From NCBI GenBank assembly GCA_018895125.1, contig JAHIOR010000062.1, positions 1 to 11,895 on the forward strand: 11,895 nucleotides of DNA, in the 5' to 3' direction. Below, piece after piece: positions 1 through 7,639 of this stretch; within the stretch, counting starts at the first letter, position 1; the number at the start of each line of letters is the position of its first letter. The stretch comes from Patescibacteria group bacterium. GTDB lineage: Bacteria > Patescibacteriota > Minisyncoccia > Minisyncoccales > GWA2-46-15. The position numbers and the translations under genes are program-made. Under the pieces are notes generated by a model. That model had not been told where the DNA came from. It saw only the letters and a list, made by a program, of their open reading frames with translations, and made no database searches.

Positions 1-188
1 ACAGAATGAAAAAAGAAAAACTTAATATTGATGATTATCAATGGTATTTGGATTTAAGAAAATACGGCAGCTGTCCTCATGCTGGTTTTGGTCTGGGGTT
101 GGAAAGACTGGTAGCCTGGATTTGCAATCTTGAGCATGTTAGAGAAACTATTCCCTTTCCTAGAACAATTTACCGTTTTAATCCTTAA
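1..188 (+). CDS. asnS: Asparaginyl-tRNA synthetase, C-terminal end (partial)
   Basis: This is the last 62 or so codons of a class II aminoacyl-tRNA synthetase; the 5' part lies outside the window, and the in-frame ATG at position 6 is internal. The enzyme charges tRNA-Asn with asparagine in the cytoplasm. Class II motif 3 is visible as GFGLGLERLV, whose arginine contacts ATP. It is preceded by WYLDLRKYGSCPHAG and followed by the terminal signature IPFPRT, which is typical of AsnRS. Archaeal-type AspRS usually ends in a FPRD-like sequence, and bacterial AspRS has FPKT. The gene stops with TAA and gatB begins 6 bp later, so the two are very probably co-transcribed. With an AsnRS present, GatCAB is more likely needed for Gln-tRNA(Gln) than for Asn-tRNA(Asn). 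That last point is inference. Confidence 0.88.
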   Translation, partial: RMKKEKLNIDDYQWYLDLRKYGSCPHAGFGLGLERLVAWICNLEHVRETIPFPRTIYRFNP

Positions 189-194
189 AAACTT

Positions 195-1508
195 ATGGCT
201 AAGAACTATCAACCAGTAATAGGTTTAGAAATCCATATTGAACTAGCTACTCAAAGCAAGATGTTTTGCTCTTGTTCAGCTTCTCACTTTGAAGTGGAGC
301 CAAACACTCATTGCTGTCCGGTTTGTTTGGGTCTTCCTGGAGCCTTGCCAGTGCCTAATAAGAAAGCTGTTGATTGGACCATTATGCTGGGCTTGGCATT
401 AAACTGTGAAATTGCCAAAGAATCAAAGTTTGATCGAAAGAATTACTTTTATCCCGATTTACCCAAAGGCTATCAAATCAGTCAATATGACCAGCCCTTA
501 TGCACCAATGGTAAAATGATACTTGATAGCGGCAAGGAAATAGGCATTACCAGAGTTCACCTTGAAGAAGATACTGGCAAGCTTATCCATAGCCAGGACG
601 CAACTCTAATAGATTTTAACCGCTCCGGTGTGCCCTTGCTTGAAGTAGTGACTGAGCCTGATTTTGAAAACTCTTTACAGGTTGATGAATTTCTCAAGAA
701 ACTACAACTGATTGTTAGATATTTAGAAATATCTTCAGCAGACATGGAAAAAGGCTCAATGAGACTAGAGCCGAATATTTCTGTCAGAAAACCTGATCAG
801 AAAGGATTGCCTAAATACAAGGTTGAGGTTAAAAACATCAATTCTTTTAAATTTGTTAGAAAAGCTATTGAATATGAAATATCAAGACAACAGCAAATGT
901 TGGAAAAAGGAGAAACTCCAGTCCAAGAAACCAGGGGCTGGAATGAATCAAAATCAAAAACATACAGCCAGAGAGGAAAAGAAGAAGCTAATGATTACCG
1001 CTATTTTCCCGAGCCTGACATTCCGCCAATGACCTTTACCAAAGAAGAAGTTAAGGAAATACAAAGCTGGATCACGGAGCTGCCCGAAGCTAGAATCAAG
1101 CGCTTTGTGGCCAAGTACCAGCTTTCAGAATACAACGCCCAGCAATTGGTTGAGAACAAAGACTTGGCCAAGTATTTTGAAGAAGTTGTCATGAATGCCA
1201 AAAACCTGTCCCCAACCCAAATAGCCAACTGGCTGATAAATAAAAAAATCGACATCGATAGGATCAATCCGAAAGATTTGGCCAAGACTATTGCTGAGTC
1301 CCAGCAAGTATTTGAAATCAAGGAAGAAGATCTAAAAATTGCTATTAATCAGGTTTTAAAAGAAAACCCAAAAGCGGTTGAAGATTTTAGGAAAGGCAAA
1401 GCCGCAGTCTTGGGCTTTCTCTTGGGGAAAGTGATTGCCAAAACCAATCCCAGTATTGACAAAACCAAAGTCAGCCAAACTCTATTCAGGATCTTGACAA
1501 AAAAGTAA
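195..1508 (+). CDS. gatB: Asp-tRNA(Asn)/Glu-tRNA(Gln) amidotransferase subunit B
   Basis: GatB is the tRNA-binding kinase/transamidase subunit of GatCAB, which converts Glu-tRNA(Gln), and in some bacteria Asp-tRNA(Asn), to the amidated form. The N-terminus IGLEIHIEL and the block KFDRKNYFYPDLPKGYQISQ are GatB hallmarks. Cysteines C25 and C27 followed by C40/C41 and C44 form the CxC...CxxC zinc site found in a subset of GatB proteins. The region near DYRYFPEPD leads into the helical domain. The C-terminus, around AVEDFRKGKAAVLGFLLGK, is the YqeY-like tail that contacts tRNA. At 437 aa it is slightly shorter than the usual 470-480. The ATG sits 6 bp after the asnS stop without a Shine-Dalgarno sequence. 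The gatA and gatC genes are not in this window. The stop codon lies at the base of a perfect 12-bp hairpin. Confidence 0.96.
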   Translation: MAKNYQPVIGLEIHIELATQSKMFCSCSASHFEVEPNTHCCPVCLGLPGALPVPNKKAVDWTIMLGLALNCEIAKESKFDRKNYFYPDLPKGYQISQYDQPLCTNGKMILDSGKEIGITRVHLEEDTGKLIHSQDATLIDFNRSGVPLLEVVTEPDFENSLQVDEFLKKLQLIVRYLEISSADMEKGSMRLEPNISVRKPDQKGLPKYKVEVKNINSFKFVRKAIEYEISRQQQMLEKGETPVQETRGWNESKSKTYSQRGKEEANDYRYFPEPDIPPMTFTKEEVKEIQSWITELPEARIKRFVAKYQLSEYNAQQLVENKDLAKYFEEVVMNAKNLSPTQIANWLINKKIDIDRINPKDLAKTIAESQQVFEIKEEDLKIAINQVLKENPKAVEDFRKGKAAVLGFLLGKVIAKTNPSIDKTKVSQTLFRILTKK

Positions 1509-1535
1509 TTTACAGAGGACGGGCCTCTGTAAATT
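1507..1535 (+). terminator. Perfect 12-bp hairpin at the gatB stop codon
   Basis: The arms AATTTACAGAGG (1507-1518) and CCTCTGTAAATT (1524-1535) are perfect reverse complements around a 5-nt loop. The left arm includes the last two bases of the gatB stop codon. On the plus strand no strong U-tract follows; only the A/T end of the stem supplies U residues. On the minus strand a T6 run (ACTTTTTTG) follows within a few bases. It probably ends gatB transcription or protects its 3' end, and may also catch read-through from the convergent operon. Confidence 0.6.
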
Positions 1536-1595
1536 TAAGCACAATCCTATCTTAAAGTTAAATCTGTTTAAAGGAGCTTAGTTCCTTTGTTCCTG

Positions 1596-1625
1596 AAAAA
1601 AAACGTGGGAGGTCGGACCTCCCAC
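1596..1625 (-). terminator. Rho-independent terminator of the mreB1 operon
   Basis: Reading the minus strand, GTGGGAGGT (1625-1617), a 3-nt loop and ACCTCCCAC (1613-1605) form a 9-bp GC-rich perfect stem. One base later comes a run of eight T (1603-1596). This is a textbook intrinsic terminator placed 34-63 bp downstream of the mreB1 stop codon. It closes the six-gene minus-strand operon and faces the gatB hairpin on the other strand. Confidence 0.88.
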
Positions 1626-1635
1626 AAAACTAATC

Positions 1636-1661
1636 ACTAATTACTAATATACTAATTACTA
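1636..1661. repeat. Short 15-bp-period direct repeat at the mreB1 stop
   Basis: ACTAATTACTA occurs at 1636-1646 and again at 1651-1661. The second copy contains the mreB1 stop codon (CTA at 1659-1661 on the plus strand). It is a simple AT-rich duplication between the stop codon and the terminator. No function is evident. Confidence 0.5.
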
Positions 1662-2726
1662 CTTAAGCGGTTCTAATCCTTCAGTTTCCACTAAAACCTC
1701 AGCCAGTTCATCAAGATTCTCTAAAACCATGCCAGCGCCCCTGGCAACAGCGGTCATAGGATCTTCAACTACTCTAGTCTTAACCTTGGTTTCTTTGGTT
1801 AAAAGCGTGTCCAAACCCCTTAAAAGCGAACCACCGCCCGATAGCCAGATGCCGTCTTCCATAATGTCTGCTAATAGCTCTGGAGGGGTTTCTTCAATGG
1901 TGGTCTTAATAGTGCTGACAATCTGTTTAACTGACTTTTCCATAGCATGCCTGATATCCTCATCAGTCACCATAATTTCTTCAGGCAAACCAGTGACCAG
2001 GTTTCTGCCTCTTAAAGGAGCTTGCCTTTTTTCTTTCTGAGGATAAACAGAACCAATGGCTATTTTAATTTCTTCAGCTGTTTGTTCGCCAATTAATAGT
2101 TTAAATTCTTCCTGGGCAAAATGAATAATGTCTTCATTTAATTTATCTCCGGCTACCCTCAAGCTTTTGGCAATGACAATGCCGCCCAAGGAAATGACCG
2201 CCACTTCAGCAGTACCGCCGCCAATATCAACAATAAAAGTGCCGCTGGCTTCTTGAACCTCAAGCCTGGCTCCGATGGCCGCAGCCATGGGCTCTTCAAT
2301 TAAAAATACTTGACCGGCGCCGGCATTCCTGGCCGCATCTTTAACTGCTTTCTTTTCAACCTCAGTAACGCCCCAGGGAATACCAACAATAACTCTCGGT
2401 CTGATCAGGTTAAACTTGCCTTTTTGGGCCTTATCAATAAAATACCTTAACATTTGTTCGGTAACTTCAAAATCAGAGATAACGCCTTTGACCAAGGGAC
2501 GGGTAGCCACAATATGTCCTGGAGTACGCCCCACCATTTTCTTAGCTTCTTCTCCAATTGCCAAAACTTGACCGGTTTTTTGGTTAATAGCCACTACCGA
2601 CGGCTCAGTCATGACAATACCCTTACCCCTAACATAAACAAGAGAGTTGGCAGTTCCCAAATCAATGGCAATGTCCTGAGAAAAACTCCTTAATATTTTT
2701 TGGATCATCTTTTTAATATTCTTCAT
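1659..2726 (-). CDS. mreB: Rod shape-determining protein MreB, paralogue 1
   Basis: An actin-like ATPase that polymerises beneath the membrane and guides the elongation machinery. Nucleotide-site motifs are intact: phosphate-1 loop DLGTANS (residues 22-28), the catalytic-glutamate region LIEEPMAAAIG (142-152), phosphate-2 loop IVDIGGGTAE (165-174), and adenosine motif GIWLSGGGSLL (292-302). Its 355 aa are typical for MreB. The first 16 residues (MKNIKKMIQKILRSFS) look like an amphipathic membrane-binding helix, which paralogue 2 lacks. The start ATG overlaps the proS stop in an ATGA arrangement (4 bp), so translation is probably coupled to ProRS. It is the last gene of the operon and is followed by a strong intrinsic terminator. 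Hsp70/DnaK is excluded by the length and by the MreB-type sequence throughout. Confidence 0.95.
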   Translation of the reverse strand: MKNIKKMIQKILRSFSQDIAIDLGTANSLVYVRGKGIVMTEPSVVAINQKTGQVLAIGEEAKKMVGRTPGHIVATRPLVKGVISDFEVTEQMLRYFIDKAQKGKFNLIRPRVIVGIPWGVTEVEKKAVKDAARNAGAGQVFLIEEPMAAAIGARLEVQEASGTFIVDIGGGTAEVAVISLGGIVIAKSLRVAGDKLNEDIIHFAQEEFKLLIGEQTAEEIKIAIGSVYPQKEKRQAPLRGRNLVTGLPEEIMVTDEDIRHAMEKSVKQIVSTIKTTIEETPPELLADIMEDGIWLSGGGSLLRGLDTLLTKETKVKTRVVEDPMTAVARGAGMVLENLDELAEVLVETEGLEPLK

Positions 2727-3970
2727 ACAATTTTAGATAGAATTTTAGAGGTTTTAACTAGTTCTGACTTTACTTTATTTCTTTGCTTTATTTCAACGCA
2801 ATCTTTTGCCAAGCTTCTTTCACTGACCACTATTCTTAAAGGAATGCCGATCAGGTCCGCATCCATGAATTTCTCTCCGGGAGTCTTATCAGTCCGATCA
2901 TCATAAAGAACTTCGACTCCTTTATCATTAAGTTTTTGATAAAGCTTTAAGGCGGCTGATACAATCTTTTTGTCATTGCCTATCTGTAATAAATGAACCT
3001 GGAAAGGAGCCACTTCTTTTGGCCAGATAATTCCTTTGTCGTCATGAAAAATCTCAACAATAGAACCCAAAATCCTGGTGATTCCGATTCCGTAACTGCC
3101 AAACCAAACCGGTTTTTTCACTCCGGCCTTGTCAGTGAAATAAACTTTCATTTTTTCGCTGTAATAAGTGTCAAAAGGAAAAATATTGCCAACCTCAATG
3201 GCACGATTCTCGTTAACTGTTCCTCTGCCGCATTTAGGACACTTATCGCCTATTGTTCCTTTAAAAACTTCCTTATTAAAACCAGTTTGACATTTATTGC
3301 AGACATAAACCGTATCTTCACCTACCGGAGCAATAACCTGATATTCACGAGTGAGGTTTTTGGTAAAAACTCCACCCGCAGCCTCAGTCATAATGATTTT
3401 AAAACCAAGCCGATTAAAAACCTTCAAATACGCATCAGATACTTGTTCATAATATTTCCAAAAATCTTCTTGAGTTTCATGAACGCTATAAAGGTCTTTC
3501 ATGAGAAATTCTCTACCCCTAAGGATTCCAGAGGTTGCTCTTGGCTCATTCCGGAACTTTGTGGAAAAGTGATAAACCTTAATTGGCAGGTCAGAATATG
3601 ATTCTAAATGCTTTCGAACTAAATCCAAAACTATTTCTTCATGAGTAAAAGATAAAGCGAATTCTTTTTCCCGAGTATCTTTAAGCTTATACATAACTTC
3701 GGCAGCTGAGTCCCATCGGCCCGTCTCATTCCAAATTTCTTTGGGGTGCATAAGGGGCATAAGTAATTCTTGGGCGCCGGTGGCATTCATTTCTTCGCGG
3801 ATGACCTGATTAATTTTAGAGATAACCCGCCACCCCAAAGGTAGGATCGTCCAGCTTCCGGCCATTAGCTGATCAATAAATCCCCCTCTCACCAAAAGTT
3901 TATGGTTAATAGCCTGAGCATCTTTCGGAGTGTCTTTTTTTGTTTTCGGGAAAAGCTGTGATTGTCTCAT
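2723..3970 (-). CDS. proS: Prolyl-tRNA synthetase, short form with a zinc ribbon in place of the editing domain
   Basis: Charges tRNA-Pro with proline. From ATG 3970 the protein has 415 aa; the frame is open upstream to 4015, but that extension overlaps rseP. The chosen ATG lies one base after the rseP stop (TAAAATG) and has a real Shine-Dalgarno, AGAGGA, at 3981-3986 with a 10-nt spacer. Class II motif 2 is at 139-159 (FRNEPRATSG...REFLMKD) and motif 3 at 291-300 (GSYGIGITRI). A His/Gly/Thr/Pro-type anticodon-binding domain follows, from about 322 to 415. Between motifs 2 and 3, where bacterial-type ProRS carries a roughly 180-residue INS editing domain, there is only a short segment with C224xxC227 and C244xxC247, a probable zinc ribbon. 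Without INS, cis-editing of Ala-tRNA(Pro) is not expected. The stop is TGA and overlaps mreB1. Confidence 0.93.
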   Translation of the reverse strand: MRQSQLFPKTKKDTPKDAQAINHKLLVRGGFIDQLMAGSWTILPLGWRVISKINQVIREEMNATGAQELLMPLMHPKEIWNETGRWDSAAEVMYKLKDTREKEFALSFTHEEIVLDLVRKHLESYSDLPIKVYHFSTKFRNEPRATSGILRGREFLMKDLYSVHETQEDFWKYYEQVSDAYLKVFNRLGFKIIMTEAAGGVFTKNLTREYQVIAPVGEDTVYVCNKCQTGFNKEVFKGTIGDKCPKCGRGTVNENRAIEVGNIFPFDTYYSEKMKVYFTDKAGVKKPVWFGSYGIGITRILGSIVEIFHDDKGIIWPKEVAPFQVHLLQIGNDKKIVSAALKLYQKLNDKGVEVLYDDRTDKTPGEKFMDADLIGIPLRIVVSERSLAKDCVEIKQRNKVKSELVKTSKILSKIV

Positions 3971-3971
3971 T

Positions 3972-5051
3972 TTAAAAAAATCCTCTGAAGTTTTTAATAT
4001 CCTTAATAGTAACAAAAACCATCATAATTATTAAGAGGACGAAAAAGACAGTTGTCACCTTTTCCTCAATCTTCTGAGGAATTGGTTTTTTCCTAATGGC
4101 TTCAATGGTCAAAAACATCAACTTGCCCCCGTCAAAAGCGGGAATTGGCAAGAGATTAATAATGGCAACGTTAATTGATAATAAGCCAATCATTTGTAAA
4201 AAATAGCTGGTGCCCATTCTCATCCCTTGAGATAATAGTCCGACAATGCCGATCGGTCCGCTTAACTGAAGCCCAGTCGGCGTTTTTTTAAAGATATTAA
4301 CAATGGCATCAATATAAGCTGTGATTACTACTCTGGTCATGTTCAAAGTTGCCTTAAATCCTTCAAAGACAGAAAGATAAACTGGCTGGGTTTTGAGGCC
4401 AACTCTGGCCAGACCGATTCCCAGCGAACCCTCGCCGGCTGGCGGAGATATTCTTGGAATAGCAGTGGTATTAAAAATTCTGTCTCCCCTTTTGATAATT
4501 AAAATTATTTCTTTGCCTTGATTGGCAATAATGAAATCTTGAATCTGACCAACCTGATCGCCATTAAGCTCGGCTGTTTCTGAAACCAAACTAACAATCA
4601 CGTCCCCGGCTCTCAGGTCAGCTGAGGCTGCCGGGCTATTGGCAGATATTGAAGTAATTAATACCTTGGTATCTGGGATATTCATTTCCGAGTCCTCAAT
4701 CATGGTCGGGGCCCCAATTGCAAAAACAATTGAAAAAAGAATTATAGCCACAATCCAGAATGAAAATGCACCATTAAAAATAATCAGCATTCTTTGCCAT
4801 AAGGGCTTGGCTAGAAAAGAGTTTGGGTCGTTCCGATCTTTTTCGGAAATCCTGACAAAAGCCCCAAATGGAAGCAGATTGATTGAATAAAGAGTGTTGC
4901 CGAATTTTCTGCCGAAAAGCCGAGGCGGATAGCCAAAGCCAAACTCTTCAACCTCAACTCCAAACTTCTTGGCAGTCAGAAAATGACCCAGCTCGTGGAT
5001 GCTGATTAAAATAATTAAACTGATAAAAGCTAAAAAAACAGTTAAAAACAT
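3972..5051 (-). CDS. rseP: Site-2 intramembrane zinc metalloprotease RseP/MmpA
   Basis: An M50 protease that cuts membrane-embedded substrates such as anti-sigma factors or remnant signal peptides. The zinc-binding HELGH sits at residues 19-23 inside the first transmembrane helix (2-24). The membrane-associated segment SINLLPFGAFVRIS follows at 56-69. A second transmembrane helix spans about 89-113. One PDZ domain occupies about 127-200, and the third zinc ligand lies in NLLPIPAFDGG (299-309) within the next hydrophobic stretch. A final helix is at about 333-348. At 359 aa with a single PDZ it resembles the short bacterial form; E. coli RseP has two. It starts 10 bp after the frr stop without a convincing Shine-Dalgarno and ends one base before proS. 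The usual frr-uppS-cdsA-dxr-rseP-proS order is retained minus the lipid and isoprenoid genes. Confidence 0.95.
   Translation of the reverse strand: MFLTVFLAFISLIILISIHELGHFLTAKKFGVEVEEFGFGYPPRLFGRKFGNTLYSINLLPFGAFVRISEKDRNDPNSFLAKPLWQRMLIIFNGAFSFWIVAIILFSIVFAIGAPTMIEDSEMNIPDTKVLITSISANSPAASADLRAGDVIVSLVSETAELNGDQVGQIQDFIIANQGKEIILIIKRGDRIFNTTAIPRISPPAGEGSLGIGLARVGLKTQPVYLSVFEGFKATLNMTRVVITAYIDAIVNIFKKTPTGLQLSGPIGIVGLLSQGMRMGTSYFLQMIGLLSINVAIINLLPIPAFDGGKLMFLTIEAIRKKPIPQKIEEKVTTVFFVLLIIMMVFVTIKDIKNFRGFF
3981..3986 (-). promoter_or_regulatory. Shine-Dalgarno AGAGGA fixing the proS start
   Basis: AGAGGA lies 10 nt upstream of ATG 3970, inside the 3' end of rseP. It is the only convincing Shine-Dalgarno I find before a start in the window. 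It favours the 415-residue ProRS over the longer 430-residue reading from 4015. Confidence 0.65.
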
Positions 5052-5061
5052 AAATTTGTAG

Positions 5062-5619
5062 CTATTCCATTACCTCTTTTTTCTTTCTCTCTCCTAACGT
5101 ATCTATTTTCTCATTATACTTCTTAACCAATTTGTCCAATTCATCTTTGCCTCTAAACTTATCGTCTTCTCTGACGATTCCCTCCCTTTCTCCTTCCTGA
5201 ATTTCTTTCCAGATTTTTTCCCTGATTCTCCTGACCGCAATTCTTTGTTCTTCCATTTTCTCAGACAAGATCTTTAAGAAATTCTTCCTTGATTCTTCGG
5301 TCAAAGCCGGCAATGATACTCTGATTAAGTTTTTCTCTGCCAGCATGCTTGACCCCAATGAAGAATTTCCCAGAGCCGCCAGAATCGGTTCGATATAAGA
5401 GGGATCCCAGGCCTGAATAACAATCTCCCTGGCTCCTGAAGCAGAAACCACTGCCAATTGCTTAATGGTGAATTCTTGATCAAAACAATTAACTTTAAGG
5501 TCTGAAATCAAAGACGGGTCGGCCCGACCAGTTCTCATTTTATTGATCTCGCCTTCAAAATAAATAATAACTTGGTCTAAATCCGGCGTAATTCTTTTTA
5601 ATATCTCTTGAAGTGTCAT
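5062..5619 (-). CDS. frr: Ribosome recycling factor
   Basis: RRF works with EF-G to split post-termination ribosomes. Its 185 aa match the family norm. The signature MRTGRADPSL at about 28-37 lies in the long first helix. The core domain, with IQAWDPSYIEPILAAL and NLIRVSLPALTEESRKNF, follows. The C-terminal helix is very rich in Lys and Glu (EKMEEQRIAVRRIREKIWKE onward), as expected for the three-helix bundle. The ATG follows holB by 46 bp, the widest gap in the operon, and that gap holds a TATAAT hexamer. There is no Shine-Dalgarno. rseP follows 10 bp downstream. Confidence 0.96.
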   Translation of the reverse strand: MTLQEILKRITPDLDQVIIYFEGEINKMRTGRADPSLISDLKVNCFDQEFTIKQLAVVSASGAREIVIQAWDPSYIEPILAALGNSSLGSSMLAEKNLIRVSLPALTEESRKNFLKILSEKMEEQRIAVRRIREKIWKEIQEGEREGIVREDDKFRGKDELDKLVKKYNEKIDTLGERKKKEVME

Positions 5620-5634
5620 GTCGTTAATCGCTTA

Positions 5635-5640
5635 ATTATA
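5635..5640 (-). promoter_or_regulatory. Possible internal -10 element before frr
   Basis: A perfect TATAAT (minus strand) lies in the 46-bp holB-frr gap, 15 bp before the frr ATG. No recognisable -35 stands 16-18 bp upstream, so this is only a candidate secondary promoter for frr-rseP-proS-mreB1. The sequence is AT-rich and chance matches are likely. Confidence 0.25.
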
Positions 5641-5665
5641 TGTTATTTTTACTAGATTAGCTTAA

Positions 5666-6616
5666 TTAATATAGTTCTAAAATTGAATTTTCTAAGATCA
5701 GTCTTTTATTGGCATTAGTCTTCATTAAAAGATAATTTGCTTTTTCTAAAGAAATCATCAGATTCTTCAGATTGGGCAAGGCAATCTGTTCTTCGCGGTC
5801 CATGATATCTTCCTTGATAACGCCGATTCTTTCTAAGAATATTATTCTTAAGACATTGAGCCAAGTTTCTAACCCTGAAAGTAAAGTTTCTTTTTCTTCA
5901 ACTGTTTTTTCAATTTCTTTGAAAGAAAAAACTAAATCTTTTTTAAGCATTCTTTTGAATGCCATAATCCTTTTCTCTTCTGATTTCATCTGGCCAGAAT
6001 CCAAAAGGCTTAAAGCCTTCAACGGTTTTCCTAACGACAGACAGCTTATTCGTTTAGCTAGCTTCGGATCAACGTTTTTTGAAAGCAGAAAATCAATAAT
6101 TCTTTTGTCTGACAAGCAGTGGAATTTTATCTCCTGAACCCGTGAAATAATTGTATCCAAGAGAAACTCCGGATAATCAGAAATTAGGATCAAAATTGCT
6201 TCTCCCTTAGGCTCTTCCAAGGTCTTTAAAAGTGCTGACTGGGCTGGCAAGGAAAAGCTTTGAATTTGATTTACCACTGCAAGTCGGTGTTTTCCCAAGC
6301 CTGGTTTTAAATGAAGCCAGTTGGCTAAGTTTCTGATTGAACCAATTTCACTTTCACCAGTTTCCTCTTTGGCTTCTAACCAAAGTAAGTCCGGATGGCA
6401 ACCTTTCTTCATTTCCTGGCAAGACTGACATTGTTGACAAGGCTTATTTTCAAAAGATTTTGATTGGCAGCTAAGCAACCCGATAAACTCTTTAGCTACT
6501 TCTCTTTTGGCCAGTTGGGATTTACCTGAAAAAAGATAAGCATGGGAAAGCTTTCCTGACTTAACTGATTTTTGAAGTAATTGCCATTGTTTTTCATGGC
6601 CGAAGAAATTTAACAT
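5666..6616 (-). CDS. holB: DNA polymerase III delta' clamp-loader subunit
   Basis: The delta' subunit is the rigid stator of the clamp loader that places the beta clamp on DNA. The 316-aa protein has the AAA+ fold of the DnaX/HolB family. The opening FFGHEKQWQLLQKSVKSGK is followed by HAYLFSG. The Walker A region is degenerate (SGKSQLAKRE, about 30-39), as expected for delta', which does not hydrolyse ATP. A zinc module with C50, C60, C63 and C66 follows. The sensor region NQIQSFSLPAQSALLKTLEEP (116-136) matches the family. The arginine-finger SRC motif appears as SRV (158-160). The C-terminal third is helical and poorly conserved. It begins 7 bp after the mreB2 stop. DnaX is excluded by the lack of a proper Walker A and by length. 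Confidence 0.88.
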   Translation of the reverse strand: MLNFFGHEKQWQLLQKSVKSGKLSHAYLFSGKSQLAKREVAKEFIGLLSCQSKSFENKPCQQCQSCQEMKKGCHPDLLWLEAKEETGESEIGSIRNLANWLHLKPGLGKHRLAVVNQIQSFSLPAQSALLKTLEEPKGEAILILISDYPEFLLDTIISRVQEIKFHCLSDKRIIDFLLSKNVDPKLAKRISCLSLGKPLKALSLLDSGQMKSEEKRIMAFKRMLKKDLVFSFKEIEKTVEEKETLLSGLETWLNVLRIIFLERIGVIKEDIMDREEQIALPNLKNLMISLEKANYLLMKTNANKRLILENSILELY

Positions 6617-6623
6617 AACAAAG

Positions 6624-7637
6624 CTATCTTTTAGTCATTAAACTTTTCTTGTAAGTTTCCAGATTTTCAGCCACCACACCAGTACCCTTGGCAACGCAAA
6701 GTAAGGGTTCGTCAGCCACAAAACAAGGCACGCCGATGGATTTTTCAATTAACTGATCAAAGTTTCTTAAAAGAGCGCTGCCGCCGGTTAAAACAATACC
6801 GCCATCAATAACGTCAGCTGACAGCTCGGGCGGCGTTTCCCTTAAAACCTGCTTAATGGTTTGGATAATCTCCATTAAAACATCGCTGATGGCAACGCAA
6901 ACTTCGTTTGATGAGATCTTGACTGTCTTGGGTAATCCTAAGATTAAATCCCGGCCCCTAATCTGAATAACCTTCTCCTCCTTTTCCGGCAAGGCAGTGC
7001 TGATATTAACTTTTATTTCTTCGGCAGTTTGTTCGCCAATGGCAAGATTGTGTTTTTCTTTGATATAATTAGCAATCGCCTCGTCAATTTTATCCCCGGC
7101 CATCCTAATTGATCCCCAATTAACAATTCCTCCCAAAGAAATAACTGCCATTTCTGCGGTTCCCCCGCCAATATCAACAATCATGTGGCCTGAAGAGGTG
7201 TTAATGGGAATATTAGCTCCAATAGCAGCTAAGATCGGTTCCTTGGCAACATAGACGGCCTTGGCACCCGCATTCATGCCAGCTTCAATAACCGCCCTTC
7301 TTTCTGTTGAAGTAATGCCGGCTGGAACACCAATAATTAATTCAGGTTTAAAAAAGCGATTGAAGGGGCTGCTAGTCTTTTCAATAAAATACCTAAGCAT
7401 TGCTTGAGTCACTCTGAAATCAGCAATAACCCCATCTTTTAAGGGCCTGTAAACCTTGAGAGTATCTGGAGTCTTACCAAGCATATCTTTGGCTTCCCGA
7501 CCAACAGCTAAAATCTTGTTTTCTAAGAGAGAAACTGCCACTACTGATGGCTCTTGTAAAACCACTCCTTTTGAGGGAATGAAAACAACTGAGTTGCAAG
7601 TGCCAAGATCAATGCCAATTTTGCGAACAAAAAACAT
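6624..7637 (-). CDS. mreB: Rod shape-determining protein MreB, paralogue 2
   Basis: A second actin-like MreB, 337 aa. It has phosphate-1 loop DLGTCNS (10-16), AKEPILAAIG with the catalytic glutamate at 133, phosphate-2 loop IVDIGGGTAE (153-162), and an adenosine motif of VLTGGSALL form (282-290), with Ser where TGGGALL is usual. The N-terminus is only MFFVRKIG, so the amphipathic helix of paralogue 1 is absent; a short hydrophobic MFFV is all that could touch the membrane. It is the first gene of the operon. Its first codons lie inside a 62-bp tandem repeat, and two upstream ATG copies start identical hexapeptides that run into short ORFs. The last upstream stop ends 2 nt before this ATG, so reinitiation may drive its translation. 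There is no Shine-Dalgarno. The promoter is at 7786-7814. Confidence 0.95.
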   Translation of the reverse strand: MFFVRKIGIDLGTCNSVVFIPSKGVVLQEPSVVAVSLLENKILAVGREAKDMLGKTPDTLKVYRPLKDGVIADFRVTQAMLRYFIEKTSSPFNRFFKPELIIGVPAGITSTERRAVIEAGMNAGAKAVYVAKEPILAAIGANIPINTSSGHMIVDIGGGTAEMAVISLGGIVNWGSIRMAGDKIDEAIANYIKEKHNLAIGEQTAEEIKVNISTALPEKEEKVIQIRGRDLILGLPKTVKISSNEVCVAISDVLMEIIQTIKQVLRETPPELSADVIDGGIVLTGGSALLRNFDQLIEKSIGVPCFVADEPLLCVAKGTGVVAENLETYKKSLMTKR

Positions 7638-7639
7638 AT

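Noticed and set aside
6..188. Complete 60-aa gene
   Set aside because: The frame is open to the window edge and the sequence is the conserved C-terminus of AsnRS, so it is a truncated gene.
1001..1321. 106-codon minus-strand ORF inside gatB
   Set aside because: It lies opposite conserved GatB coding sequence and has no recognisable features.
1571..1588. AAAGGA...TCCTTT hairpin between gatB and mreB1
   Set aside because: Only 6 bp with a 7-nt loop and a weak T-tract; the neighbouring hairpins are far stronger.
2993..3601. 202-codon plus-strand ORF
   Set aside because: It is antisense to conserved proS motifs and has no domain character of its own.
3971..4015. Longer ProRS start at 4015 (MLLLRILKTSEDFFK...)
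   Set aside because: It overlaps rseP in another frame; the family N-terminus and the AGAGGA site both favour ATG 3970.
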